A DNA stretch of 64,000 nt from Paenibacillus sp. BIC5C1 (lineage in GTDB: Bacteria > Bacillota > Bacilli > Paenibacillales > Paenibacillaceae). Every line of letters begins with the position of its first letter. The stretch's first letter is position 1. The position numbers were made by a program, and so were the translations under genes. The DNA lies in contig NZ_CP135922.1 of NCBI RefSeq assembly GCF_032399705.1, forward strand, positions 4,154,001 through 4,218,000. Reading direction: 5' to 3'. Below are positions 17,742-26,000 of the stretch, piece after piece. Under the pieces are notes generated by a model. The model was given only the letters and a program-made list of their open reading frames with translations, had not been told where the DNA came from and did not search any database.

Positions 17742-18947
17742 TCATGATGTAGTTTCCTCGGCTTTATTTCTTCTTTCAATGACGATAGGAAGCAATAATA
17801 ACGCACCGATTATCACAAAAACACCACTCCCTATAAATACACTAAGCAGGGAAAACGTATCTTTGAGATATCCAGAGGTAAGCATGCCAATCACCATCAT
17901 TCCCATAAAAATCGGCATAATTGCTCCGGATACCCGGCCAATAAATGCTCCTTCCGTATTCCGCACAAGAAGCGTCTGAATTCCACCTTGAATACACGGG
18001 AAGAACAAACCACTAATTACGAGCAGAATAATGGTTAACCAAATTTGTGTTGATGCGCCCATGCCAACCGTACAGATTGCATTAACAAGTAAACCAACTA
18101 GAAGCAATAACTGTGGCTTCACCTTTTTAGCGATTGCGATGATCACTGCACCTCCGACCAACATGGCCGCCCCATTCGCCATCACCAGCCATTGCAAGAA
18201 CTCTTTATCCTGACCCAAATTTTCAATGACAAGAAAGAGCTGAAGCGGCTGAGTCAGTCCTGATGCCAAACCAACTGCCGAGAATGTTAATCCAAGTGTT
18301 CTCAAGGATTTATTCGCCCCGATATACCGCAGGCCATCTGTCAGCTCTCTAACGAAGCCGCCAGTATTCCCTGAGTTCTCCTCCTCTACATCCTGAGGAA
18401 GTAATGATAATACAAGCGAAGAACCCACAAACATAGCCGCAGTCAGGATGAGGGATACGCTAATGCCAAACTTTATGAAAATAAAAGTGCCAATGACCGG
18501 CCCCAAAACCATAAAGACAGCAACAAGCGTTTGGGACATAGCCATTACGCCCTGCAATTGTTCGGCTGGTACATGCCTTTTGTACAGTTTCATCGCTGAA
18601 GGCTGAGAAAACTGTGACAAACTGGCAGAAACGAAAGATCCAATTAGAAGTGCAATCCATCCACCGTTCATGACCGTAAGCAATACAACACCAACGGCCA
18701 AACCTGATAATAAATCACTCCATACCATTGTTTTTTTCGGTCGCCAGCGATCGGCAAAAGTACCACCAATCAGACCAAATATAAAGATTGGTGAAAATTC
18801 CGCTACCGAAATCAGTGATATATCAACCGGATTATTATGCGTCAATTCGGAGACATAAAGAAGAACGGCATAATTTCTGATCCAAATTCCGAGCTGCAAG
18901 AGCACCCGGGAAAAAATAATAGTTCGAACATATGGATTGGCAAACAT
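17742..18947 (-). CDS. MFS transporter, DHA3/EntS-like
   Basis: A 401-residue major facilitator with about twelve helices. The loop 2-3 signature is GGTFADRWRPKKTM (about 60-73). The start region NPYVRTIIFSRVLLQLGIWI and the general pattern fit the DHA3 drug or siderophore exporter branch. It is one base from the end of paralog B (18949) and overlaps the ATPase reading frame at its own stop (ATGA, 17742-17745), so the block is read as one transcript. Substrate unknown; it may export or import whatever the neighbouring proteins act on. Confidence 0.85.
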   Translation of the reverse strand: MFANPYVRTIIFSRVLLQLGIWIRNYAVLLYVSELTHNNPVDISLISVAEFSPIFIFGLIGGTFADRWRPKKTMVWSDLLSGLAVGVVLLTVMNGGWIALLIGSFVSASLSQFSQPSAMKLYKRHVPAEQLQGVMAMSQTLVAVFMVLGPVIGTFIFIKFGISVSLILTAAMFVGSSLVLSLLPQDVEEENSGNTGGFVRELTDGLRYIGANKSLRTLGLTFSAVGLASGLTQPLQLFLVIENLGQDKEFLQWLVMANGAAMLVGGAVIIAIAKKVKPQLLLLVGLLVNAICTVGMGASTQIWLTIILLVISGLFFPCIQGGIQTLLVRNTEGAFIGRVSGAIMPIFMGMMVIGMLTSGYLKDTFSLLSVFIGSGVFVIIGALLLLPIVIERRNKAEETTS

Positions 18948-18948
18948 T

Positions 18949-19428
18949 TCAATACCCCATATCCTTTAAGATTTTTGCTAACGCGCGCAGCCGTTCACTA
19001 TTCATTTCATCATTATCTTGAAGAGCCTGGCTGAATAACTGAATGTTCTCATTGATGCTCTCATCGTCTATACAAACTCCCACTGTCATGGCACTACCTT
19101 GAAGAGCAATGCGATCGATGACAGGCTCCTGTGGATCATAAAGATGTTCATGTCGATAGGCCTCTTGAAAATACTCGAGGGATCTACAGATCAGAATCGA
19201 CAAATCAAGTACGCGATGGAGAGGCAGCTCTTCTGATTGCATTGAGCATTTTTCTCCCGTATTTTCCCACGCCTTAGCCGATATATTAACCTTTCCCCAA
19301 TCGCCCCACTGGGTCAAGCCCAGTGAAAGGCCTTTTGCGTCCAGGTTGCTGGCCAGTCGTCCATCCACCTTTTCATAGTGCTCCGCTACGACAACAGGTT
19401 TGTGCTCTGGAGCAACTGCTTCTTTCAT
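18949..19428 (-). CDS. Uncharacterised protein, paralog B (possibly DUF6530)
   Basis: A 159-residue soluble protein, the closer-to-promoter copy of the paralog pair with 14514-14999. Differences from paralog A are scattered, and the N-terminal ten residues differ most. The conserved core ELPLHRVLDLSILICRSLE and the tail KILKDMGY are identical in both. It is the first gene of the transcript continuing into the MFS, ATPase and VWA genes. Its leader contains a 41-base perfect palindrome. No catalytic motif is recognisable. I do not know its function. Confidence 0.75.
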   Translation of the reverse strand: MKEAVAPEHKPVVVAEHYEKVDGRLASNLDAKGLSLGLTQWGDWGKVNISAKAWENTGEKCSMQSEELPLHRVLDLSILICRSLEYFQEAYRHEHLYDPQEPVIDRIALQGSAMTVGVCIDDESINENIQLFSQALQDNDEMNSERLRALAKILKDMGY

Positions 19429-19459
19429 TTTTATTCCTCCTATTCTCTAAATTTTTTTA

Positions 19460-19500
19460 TTCAGTAATTTAGTAAATTACTAATTTACTAAATTACTGAA
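19460..19500. promoter_or_regulatory. 41-base perfect palindromic operator
   Basis: Left arm TTCAGTAATTTAGTAAATTA and its exact reverse complement flank one central C at 19480. It contains the TTTACTAATTTACTAAA word found at paralog A. It begins about four bases after the expected transcription start of the promoter at 19511-19539, so a bound repressor would block transcription; the RNA could also fold. Confidence 0.75.
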
Positions 19501-19510
19501 TTACGGCTTC

Positions 19511-19539
19511 ATTCTATACAGGATATCTTCCTTCGTCAA
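19511..19539 (-). promoter_or_regulatory. Promoter of the paralog B-MFS-ATPase-VWA operon
   Basis: On the minus strand TTGACG (19534-19539) and TAGAAT (19511-19516) are separated by 17 bases, a near-consensus housekeeping promoter. Confidence 0.7.
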
Positions 19540-19659
19540 CCGTTTTTTTGAATGCTTCCTTTCCACTTTTGTTTTGAACAAAAAAGTGATCCATGGGAAA
19601 AAGATGCTGTTCAGCTTAATTTCACAATAATTTTTTTCTAGAAATGTATCCGAAAAAAC

Positions 19660-19690
19660 AAAAAAAGCCGCTAAATTAGCGGCTTTCCGT
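19660..19690 (-). terminator. Terminator of the MFS gene at 19779
   Basis: AAAGCCGCTAA-TTTAGCGGCTTT stem read on the minus strand and followed by TTTTTTTGTTTTTT. The same GCCGCTAAATTAGCG core recurs in other terminators of this window (1410, 24850). Confidence 0.9.
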
Positions 19691-19778
19691 GCTCGTACAT
19701 GTATGGAAATTTCGTTTCAATTTGCTTGCTCAATGAAACGTCACAATTGTGGACTAGAGAAGCAGACTTCAGGAGCCA

Positions 19779-20999
19779 CTAATTGGTACTTGGAATCGAG
19801 TAGTCTACTTTTGGAGCAGTGACACCTTCCGGCTTCAATTGAATGGAACGCTGGCAGATCGCTGTGATCACAAAAGCCATCAAAGCTAATATCACAGCTA
19901 CTGGTGGCACCCACTTCACACCACCTAAATTGACAGCAAGCCCGCCAACTCCGGAGCCGAGGGCTATCCCCACGTTTGCCGCCACGGGCAGCAACGTGGA
20001 TGCGAACGGTCTGGAATTCGGCGCGATTGCTCCAGAGACGTCGAACAGATAGAGCTGGGAGGCGGCGCTCATGGATGATGACAGGCAACCGATCAGGAAC
20101 AAAAACGCCAAGCCCAGCCACAGGTGAGACACAGTGAAGCTGAGTCCCATAAAGATGGCAGCTTGAATGACGAAAAGCCATTTAAGCTTAGGTAAGAAAT
20201 CTCCTTTAGCTATTTTGGCACCGATCCAGTTGCTCAGTATGCTGCAGGCACCGTAGATGAGGAGTACAGCGCTAATCCAACGCGCAGGTACACCCATGGA
20301 ATTCCCCAGCAAAGGAGTAATATAAGTGAAAACCACAAAAATACAACTGTTTCCAAGAACCGGAATCAAGCAGGCCAGCAATATGCGCGGCTTCATAAAT
20401 AGCGTCATCTGATCGCTGAATGAACCGGCAATGGTCGTTGTTTGTCGCGGAAGAATTCGGAACATGAATATGAATGGCACGACCCCGATGCATGCTGTAA
20501 CAACAAACGTCATGGACCAGTTCAGATGCTGTCCGATGAACGTGCCGAGAGGAACGCCTAGCACATTGGCTATGGAAAATCCGCCCAGTATCCAGGCGAT
20601 TGCTTCCCCTCTACGCTCCGGGTTAACAGCGTCGCTTGCAATCGAGATCGAAAGCGATATCGTAAGTCCGCATGCTACTGCTGAAACGATCCGAATAACC
20701 ATCAAGGAATAGAACGTCGTTGAGAAAATGGTAAGTACGTTCAAGGCAAGCACGACTGCAAACCCGATTAAAATGGAGTTTCTTCGGGGAATTTTGGCTA
20801 AGAAAGCAACGGCAAACGGTGTTCCGATTGCATAGGCAATGGCGAAGCCGGATACGAGCGCGCCTGCGGCAGCCAGCGATACTTTCATATAGGTTTCGAT
20901 TTCCTTCAATACGCCCACAATTACGTATTCGGTTGTTCCCAATACAAAGCTAACCAATGTAAGTGTTAAAATAAGTAAATTTTCTCTTTTTCTAGTCAA
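19779..20999 (-). CDS. MFS transporter, YdhP/AraJ-like efflux
   Basis: A 406-residue major facilitator with twelve helices. The N-terminus LILTLVSFVLGTTEYVIVGVL is typical of the AraJ/YdhP/PbuE branch, which exports sugars, purine ribosides or drugs. The start is a TTG at 20999 behind GAGGG. It is divergent from an AraC-type regulator gene, a usual arrangement for inducible efflux. The 3' end is served by the strong terminator near 19660-19690. The substrate cannot be told from the sequence. Confidence 0.85.
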   Translation of the reverse strand: MTRKRENLLILTLTLVSFVLGTTEYVIVGVLKEIETYMKVSLAAAGALVSGFAIAYAIGTPFAVAFLAKIPRRNSILIGFAVVLALNVLTIFSTTFYSLMVIRIVSAVACGLTISLSISIASDAVNPERRGEAIAWILGGFSIANVLGVPLGTFIGQHLNWSMTFVVTACIGVVPFIFMFRILPRQTTTIAGSFSDQMTLFMKPRILLACLIPVLGNSCIFVVFTYITPLLGNSMGVPARWISAVLLIYGACSILSNWIGAKIAKGDFLPKLKWLFVIQAAIFMGLSFTVSHLWLGLAFLFLIGCLSSSMSAASQLYLFDVSGAIAPNSRPFASTLLPVAANVGIALGSGVGGLAVNLGGVKWVPPVAVILALMAFVITAICQRSIQLKPEGVTAPKVDYSIPSTN

Positions 21000-21232
21000 T
21001 AATAAGCCCTCACAATTCTCTCTAATGTTGCAAGCGTTTCATTTTCTTAAATGAATTCCATTCTTAACAAATTATGCTTTCACATCCCTTCCATTCGATA
21101 TATAGTACATATTATTGAATAGTGAAATTGTACTGTCAGACATGCTAAGCGACAATCAAGGTTGTTGTGATCTTCATCCAAAACATTATGTATGTTGTCA
21201 TTTCACCACAGAATCTTGAAGGGAAGACATTA

Positions 21233-22096
21233 ATGAATACACGCCATGAACCCGACCGACTACATGAAGATCAAGATTGCATTATTATTTATGTAGGGAA
21301 GTTGGCAGATAATCCTCATTGGAGTTTTCCCACCCACAAGCATGACGATTTGCATGAGATTATTTATGTTAATGAGGGTCAGGGCTCGTTCACGATTGAT
21401 GGGACAAAGCACTCGGCTCAAAAGGGAGATGTTCTTGTATATAACAAAGGCACGCTTCACGAGGAAAGATCGGACCCGGAATTCCCTTTATCCACCTTTT
21501 ATTGCGGCTTTCGTTTCAAAGCGGGCACCCGCACCAACAATGATTGGGTTATTCCTCCTGGCAGCGATCCAGTCGTTCGTGCCAATCGTTATTCGGAAGA
21601 GATTCGGTCATTAATGCAGACCATGTTTAATGAATTTTCGATCCGGGAAGAAGGTTATAACTCTATTTCCCATCATCTGCTGAATGCCGTGCTGCTGATT
21701 ATCGATCGCATGTCTCACCATCAGCTCACAGCAAATGAGATCGTTCAAAGCAATACCCTCGCTGAAAGTATCAAAGATTATCTGGACACGAACTATCGTC
21801 AAAATATTAAGCTGAAAGACTTGGCTGATCAATTCCATATCGACTTCTATTACTTGATTCATATGTATAAAAATTGCTACGGTACCTCCCCTTATCATTA
21901 CCTCATTCAACGAAGAATGGGCGAAGCGACCCGATTGTTGGTTTCAACCAAGAAAAAAGTATGGGAAATCTCCAAGTTGGTTGGGTACGAGAACCCAAAC
22001 TACTTTACGATTCTATTTACCAAAACAGTCGGTGAATCTCCGAGAAGTTTCCGCAAAAGAAACCAAAAAGACATGTTCGGTGACCCTTCCAACTAA
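21233..22096 (+). CDS. AraC-family regulator with cupin sensor domain
   Basis: A 287-residue regulator. A cupin domain fills about residues 15-110 (FPTHKHDDLHEIIYVNEGQG with clustered His) and binds a small ligand, often a sugar. The C-terminal double helix-turn-helix is at about 185-280, with GYENPNYFTILFTKTVGESP as the second motif. The ATG at 21233 follows AAGGGAAG; 22 further codons upstream are open but unlikely. It is divergent from the MFS gene at 19779-20999 and probably controls it. A terminator follows. Confidence 0.85.
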   Translation: MNTRHEPDRLHEDQDCIIIYVGKLADNPHWSFPTHKHDDLHEIIYVNEGQGSFTIDGTKHSAQKGDVLVYNKGTLHEERSDPEFPLSTFYCGFRFKAGTRTNNDWVIPPGSDPVVRANRYSEEIRSLMQTMFNEFSIREEGYNSISHHLLNAVLLIIDRMSHHQLTANEIVQSNTLAESIKDYLDTNYRQNIKLKDLADQFHIDFYYLIHMYKNCYGTSPYHYLIQRRMGEATRLLVSTKKKVWEISKLVGYENPNYFTILFTKTVGESPRSFRKRNQKDMFGDPSN

Positions 22097-22100
22097 AAAA

Positions 22101-22124
22101 CAGGTAGCCTGAGGGCTACCTGTT
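22101..22124 (+). terminator. Terminator of the AraC regulator gene
   Basis: CAGGTAGCC-TGAG-GGCTACCTG stem just after the stop codon, with A's before and TTT after. Confidence 0.8.
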
Positions 22125-22194
22125 TCGTCATAAGTCAATAGAGTATGTCCATGTTTATTGGCAAGTCCTTATATTTGCCTCTCATGATTTATAA

Positions 22195-23091
22195 TTAAAG
22201 TGCTTCGTTAGGGGCTTCATCCGAATCTGGTTCGACATGAACATGAACAGTGTATACCTCATGTTCCTTTAACAATTCGTCTTCTACATTTGTTGAAATA
22301 TCATGAGCTTTCTGAAGATCCAAATCCGATCGTACAAGGATTACCACATCGACAACGGCATTATTACCGTAATTCCGGGCTCTTAAATCTTTAACCGCCT
22401 CTACGCCATCTACATTGGCAATTGTGCTCCTGTATTCCTTGATTAGCTCTTCGTCAAATCCATCTGTAAGATGGTGTGTTGCTTCACGAAAAATGTCCCA
22501 AGCGGTTTTACATATTAGAAAGCCCACCGCTACAGCTGTTAATGGGTCGAGCCATGGTAGGCCGAATTGTGAACCAATAATTCCTATAACTGTTCCTATA
22601 CTAACCCAGGCATCAGAGATATTGTCTTTTGCAGCTGCCATAACCGCTTGGCTCTTGATCTTCAAAGCAAGTTTTTTGTTATATCTGTATACCAGATACA
22701 TCACAGCGGCACATAATATGCCTGTCCAGGCTGCAATGATATCCGGAGATTCGCTTTTTCCCTGGAATACGGATGTAATCGCTCCGTAAAGCACTTGCAG
22801 CCCAACTACCATCATTATGAAAGACGCAACCAGTGAGGCAACGGTCTCTGCTTTCCAATGTCCGTATGTATGATCTTTATCAGCAGGTCGTTGAGCAAGT
22901 CTCAGACCGATAAGAACCGCGATCGAAGCAATAATATCGGTAGCATTGTTTAAACCATCGGCTTTTAAAGCCTCAGAATTAGACATATAACCAATAATCA
23001 TTTTGATTGCAGTCAAACAAATATAAGCAATAATACTGATGATTGCTCCCTTTTCACCCAATTTTAAGTTGTCATACTTTATTTGCTCCAC
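22195..23091 (-). CDS. Cation diffusion facilitator, manganese-type
   Basis: A 298-residue CDF efflux protein with six helices (about 12-200) and a cytoplasmic ferredoxin-like domain (about 205-290). The metal-site residues are N48xxxD52 in ADGLNNATD (helix 2) and DNISD near 157-161 (helix 5). Zinc CDFs have HxxxD in helix 5; the N/D and D/D set seen here is that of manganese exporters such as B. subtilis MneP and MneS. The metal choice is inferred from these residues. It exchanges cytoplasmic metal for protons. Single-gene unit. Confidence 0.85.
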   Translation of the reverse strand: MEQIKYDNLKLGEKGAIISIIAYICLTAIKMIIGYMSNSEALKADGLNNATDIIASIAVLIGLRLAQRPADKDHTYGHWKAETVASLVASFIMMVVGLQVLYGAITSVFQGKSESPDIIAAWTGILCAAVMYLVYRYNKKLALKIKSQAVMAAAKDNISDAWVSIGTVIGIIGSQFGLPWLDPLTAVAVGFLICKTAWDIFREATHHLTDGFDEELIKEYRSTIANVDGVEAVKDLRARNYGNNAVVDVVILVRSDLDLQKAHDISTNVEDELLKEHEVYTVHVHVEPDSDEAPNEAL

Positions 23092-23404
23092 TAACGTAAT
23101 CCCCCTGATTCCAACTGTTTTCTAGCACTTTACGATGGTATCATCACGATGTTGTGTGGGTCTAGAGAAACGTTTTGAACCAAGTAAAACAATGTCTGTA
23201 CAACGAAAGAGTTTGACCTCGTCCAAAAAAAGTTGCGATAAGTAAACTTTTAAATATTGTGAATCGCCCTCCTTTATCCACTCACAATGCTTTTATCACT
23301 TCGGTCTGCCCAACTTTTCCGCCATATTGCTTGACTCTGGTATCGTACCAGGGTTTAACGTGGTTTATAACAAATATGGCTTTACGAATCAGGAGTGGAT
23401 TAAG
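23092..23404. other. Intergenic region between CDF and GNAT genes
   Basis: It holds the divergent starts of both flanking genes. The ribosome sites are visible (AGGGGGATT for the CDF, AGGAG for the GNAT gene). I see no convincing -35/-10 pair, dyad or RNA structure. An open frame from 23327 joins the GNAT frame but lacks a ribosome site. Confidence 0.35.
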
Positions 23405-23944
23405 ATGATGTTGCAAAAACAGTTTGACCAAGCGTTTGAAATTATGAAGAAATCGTTTCCCGAAGCCGAATATCGGGAATATTCAGAACAGAAGAAGTTG
23501 CTGTCCCATTCAAGTTATCGCCTTCTTACAGAGGTTAATGAGCAGAATGAAGTGATTGGATTTCTCGCAGGATGGGAGTTCGATTCGTTCAGATATGTTG
23601 AGCATTTGGCTGTTTCCCCGAACATTCGTGGGGGCGGCATAGGCAAGCGGTTAATGGAGCGTTTCATGAATCATTCCGCCAAGCCGGTAATATTGGAAGT
23701 CGAATTGCCGGAAGATGAGCTTAAGCGGAGAAGGATTGGATTTTATGAGCGCCTGGGATTCTGCCTGGGAGATCATTCTTATGTTCAGCCACCCCTTCGT
23801 GCTGTAAGTCAGCAAACCTTACCTTTACAGATCATGAGTTATCCGGCAAAGTTGACCCCGACACAATTTGAAATGGTGAGAAAATTACTGTATAAGGAAG
23901 TGTATGGCGCGACTTCAGCATACGCGCACGCATATAATAGCTAA
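23405..23944 (+). CDS. GNAT-family N-acetyltransferase
   Basis: A 179-residue acetyltransferase. The acetyl-CoA motif HLAVSPNIRGGGIGKRLMERF is near residues 73-93 (given here across two strands and helix), and the motif B-like IGFYERLGFCLGDHSYVQPP closes the domain. A C-terminal tail of about 45 residues follows. The start is ATG 23405 or 23408, nine to twelve bases after AGGAG at 23391. It precedes a MerR regulator gene by 22 bases on the same strand. Substrate unknown. Confidence 0.78.
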   Translation: MMLQKQFDQAFEIMKKSFPEAEYREYSEQKKLLSHSSYRLLTEVNEQNEVIGFLAGWEFDSFRYVEHLAVSPNIRGGGIGKRLMERFMNHSAKPVILEVELPEDELKRRRIGFYERLGFCLGDHSYVQPPLRAVSQQTLPLQIMSYPAKLTPTQFEMVRKLLYKEVYGATSAYAHAYNS

Positions 23945-23966
23945 ATGCAAACGAGGAAGAAAACCG

Positions 23967-24785
23967 ATGAAAAACGATTATAAAATCAATGAAATCTCGA
24001 AGCTTTACGGAATAGGTGTTGACGCGCTGCGTTATTACGAAAAATTAGGATTGCTCGTGCCTCGGCGAGACGGAAACGGATATCGTCTGTACAGCCTTCA
24101 AGATATGTATAAGCTGAACATCATCCGGGACCTGCGCCAGTTGGATTTTACCATGCAACAGATCAAAGCGTATTTAGATCAGCAAAGTGTCGAAAACACA
24201 CTTGAATTGTTATTGACTGAACAGGAACTGATTAAGGAACAAATAGCCAAGCTCAAAACTACGCAGCGTATTATTCAGGGCAGAATCAAGGTATTGACTG
24301 ACGCAAGCAAAATACAGACAGGAGTTTTCTCCATTAAAACGTATCCCGACCGGCCGTGTCTTCAGCTCAATACACGCATAACTAGGGATGAGGAGATGGA
24401 TTATGCCATTAAGAAGCTGCATCAAAAACATAAAAGTCTCATTCCAGACTTCGGCAACCAATTATATGGTGCATCCGTGTCCCTTGAGGAACTAAAACAT
24501 GGCGTGAGGGATGTTTTTAACTCCGTGTTCTTTATTTTTAATCCTGGTGATGCTGCAAGGATTGATTATGATTACATCCTGCCAGCTGGTGAGTATCTTT
24601 CCCTTTTTTATAGGGGTAACTACCTTCAAAGTTATGAAAAAATGCTTGAAGTCGTTGCTTATGCGGAGGAAAAAGGGCTCTGTGTAATGGATAATCCTTT
24701 TGAAATCTATGAAATTGATAATCGTGATACGATCATCACTGATCAATTTCTGACCGAAATACAGTTGCGGATTGCCAAAGAATGA
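23967..24785 (+). CDS. MerR-family regulator with GyrI-like effector domain
   Basis: A 272-residue BmrR-type regulator. The winged helix-turn-helix is at about 1-70 (YKINEISKLYGIGVDALRYY), a coiled coil at about 75-120, and a GyrI/SOUL-like ligand domain at about 125-270. The ATG at 23967 follows ACGAGGAAG. Such regulators bind bulky hydrophobic cations and activate efflux genes. The nearest candidate target is its own transcript with the preceding GNAT gene. No operator was identified. Confidence 0.82.
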   Translation: MKNDYKINEISKLYGIGVDALRYYEKLGLLVPRRDGNGYRLYSLQDMYKLNIIRDLRQLDFTMQQIKAYLDQQSVENTLELLLTEQELIKEQIAKLKTTQRIIQGRIKVLTDASKIQTGVFSIKTYPDRPCLQLNTRITRDEEMDYAIKKLHQKHKSLIPDFGNQLYGASVSLEELKHGVRDVFNSVFFIFNPGDAARIDYDYILPAGEYLSLFYRGNYLQSYEKMLEVVAYAEEKGLCVMDNPFEIYEIDNRDTIITDQFLTEIQLRIAKE

Positions 24786-24798
24786 TGAGCTCCTAAAG

Positions 24799-24840
24799 GT
24801 AGAAGTTATTGGATACGACTTGATACCATAACTTCTACCC
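24799..24840 (+). terminator. Hairpin after the MerR gene
   Basis: GGTAGAAGTTAT pairs with ATAACTTCTACC over an 18-base loop, 13 bases after the stop codon. It has no strong T-run and is followed by the second hairpin at 24848-24876. Confidence 0.6.
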
Positions 24841-24847
24841 TAATAAC

Positions 24848-24876
24848 AAAAAAAGCCGCTAAATTAGCGACTTTTT
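24848..24876. terminator. Bidirectional terminator
   Basis: AAAAGCCGCTAA-ATTAGCGACTTTTTT stem with A- and T-runs, between the converging MerR and YitT genes. Confidence 0.85.
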
Positions 24877-24928
24877 TGTATGATAAATTCTTTTTCTTCG
24901 CCACAGTAACTCCAGCTCATTGCAGTGA

Positions 24929-25801
24929 TTAGTGAATATCTTTCTTTTTGAAATTGCCACCCTTAACTTCAGCTACATCATAAACAACTATAAAAGCATT
25001 GGGATCAATTTCGTGTATGATATCCTTGATTTTGCTTTCTTCCATACGGTTGATTACACAGGTAATCTCTTTGAATTGTTCATTGGAATAACCACCGTAA
25101 GCATCGGTATAGGTTGCTCCACGACCCAATCGGTCACGAATGGTTTCGACCATGATCTCCGGTTGATTGGTAATAATTTTAAAGGTTTTGGAGCCGCTCA
25201 AACCTTCTTCAACGATATGTATCACTTTGGAAGCGATGTAATAAGCAAGTGCAGACAAGATCGCCCCTTGCAGACCAAATACAGTTGAAACGACAATAAA
25301 GACAAACATGTTCAAGAATAAGATTAGATCACTGGTTCCAAAAGGTAATTTGCGTGAAAGCAGGACAGCCAACATATCGATTCCATCCAATGCCCCACCA
25401 TTACGCAGCGCCAAACCCATACCAAAACCGATGATAATCCCGCCCACAACGGTAATTAACAGTGTATCCCCTTGAATAATCGTTGGTACATGGTGCATAA
25501 GGCTTGTACCAACAGCTAGCGAGGCAATACCGATAATGGAGTAAATAGCAAAGCTCTTACCTATTTGTTTGTAACCTAACCATACAAATGGAATGTTGAT
25601 GATACCAATCAGCATCCCTAACGGTAAACCAAACAGTTGTGAGCCAACGATACTAAGACCTGTCACACCACCGTCTGATACATTGTTTGGAATTAATACA
25701 GCTTCCAGACCATATGAGGTGATGAAAGCCCCGATCATAATCAATAATACTTTGGAGATGATTTTCAGTTTGTTAGACTTCTGCACGTTCCTTTGATTCA
25801 T
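24929..25801 (-). CDS. YitT-family membrane protein (DUF2179)
   Basis: A 290-residue protein with about five or six N-terminal helices (about 12-200) and a cytoplasmic DUF2179 domain of about 80 residues (GRGATYTDAYGGYSNEQFKE). The glycine-rich membrane motif IPNNVSDGGVTGLSIV and LRNGGALDGIDMLAVLLSRK are family hallmarks. YitT proteins are common in Bacillota, often several per genome; transport is suspected but the role is unclear. The start at 25801 follows GGGGGAAAAGGA. Single gene. Confidence 0.88.
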   Translation of the reverse strand: MNQRNVQKSNKLKIISKVLLIMIGAFITSYGLEAVLIPNNVSDGGVTGLSIVGSQLFGLPLGMLIGIINIPFVWLGYKQIGKSFAIYSIIGIASLAVGTSLMHHVPTIIQGDTLLITVVGGIIIGFGMGLALRNGGALDGIDMLAVLLSRKLPFGTSDLILFLNMFVFIVVSTVFGLQGAILSALAYYIASKVIHIVEEGLSGSKTFKIITNQPEIMVETIRDRLGRGATYTDAYGGYSNEQFKEITCVINRMEESKIKDIIHEIDPNAFIVVYDVAEVKGGNFKKKDIH

Positions 25802-25926
25802 TCCTTTTCCCCCTTGGACAATTAACCGATAAAAAATAGTCTATAATAATTATCACTATTTTGGCAAATTAATATGCTCTGGGTTAAAGAACATTTATTA
25901 TCAATTCAACAATGGAATCGAATTAA

Positions 25927-25977
25927 CCTGTTAACCTTCAAAGCAAAAAAAGCCGCTTTGCAGCGACTTTTAACAGG
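25927..25977 (-). terminator. Terminator of the sialic acid operon
   Basis: The inner stem GTCGCTGC-AAAGCGGC (minus strand) is followed by TTTTTTTGC. The outer words CCTGTTAA and TTAACAGG also pair. It ends the nan transcript after the ROK kinase gene. Confidence 0.8.
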
Positions 25978-26000
25978 ACAATGAACTTCTTCCCAATGTA

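Noticed and set aside
14514-19428. The ~480-bp paralog copies as direct repeats of a transposon or genomic island ends
   Set aside because: They are intact divergent coding genes with their own promoters, without terminal inverted repeats, transposase or integrase.
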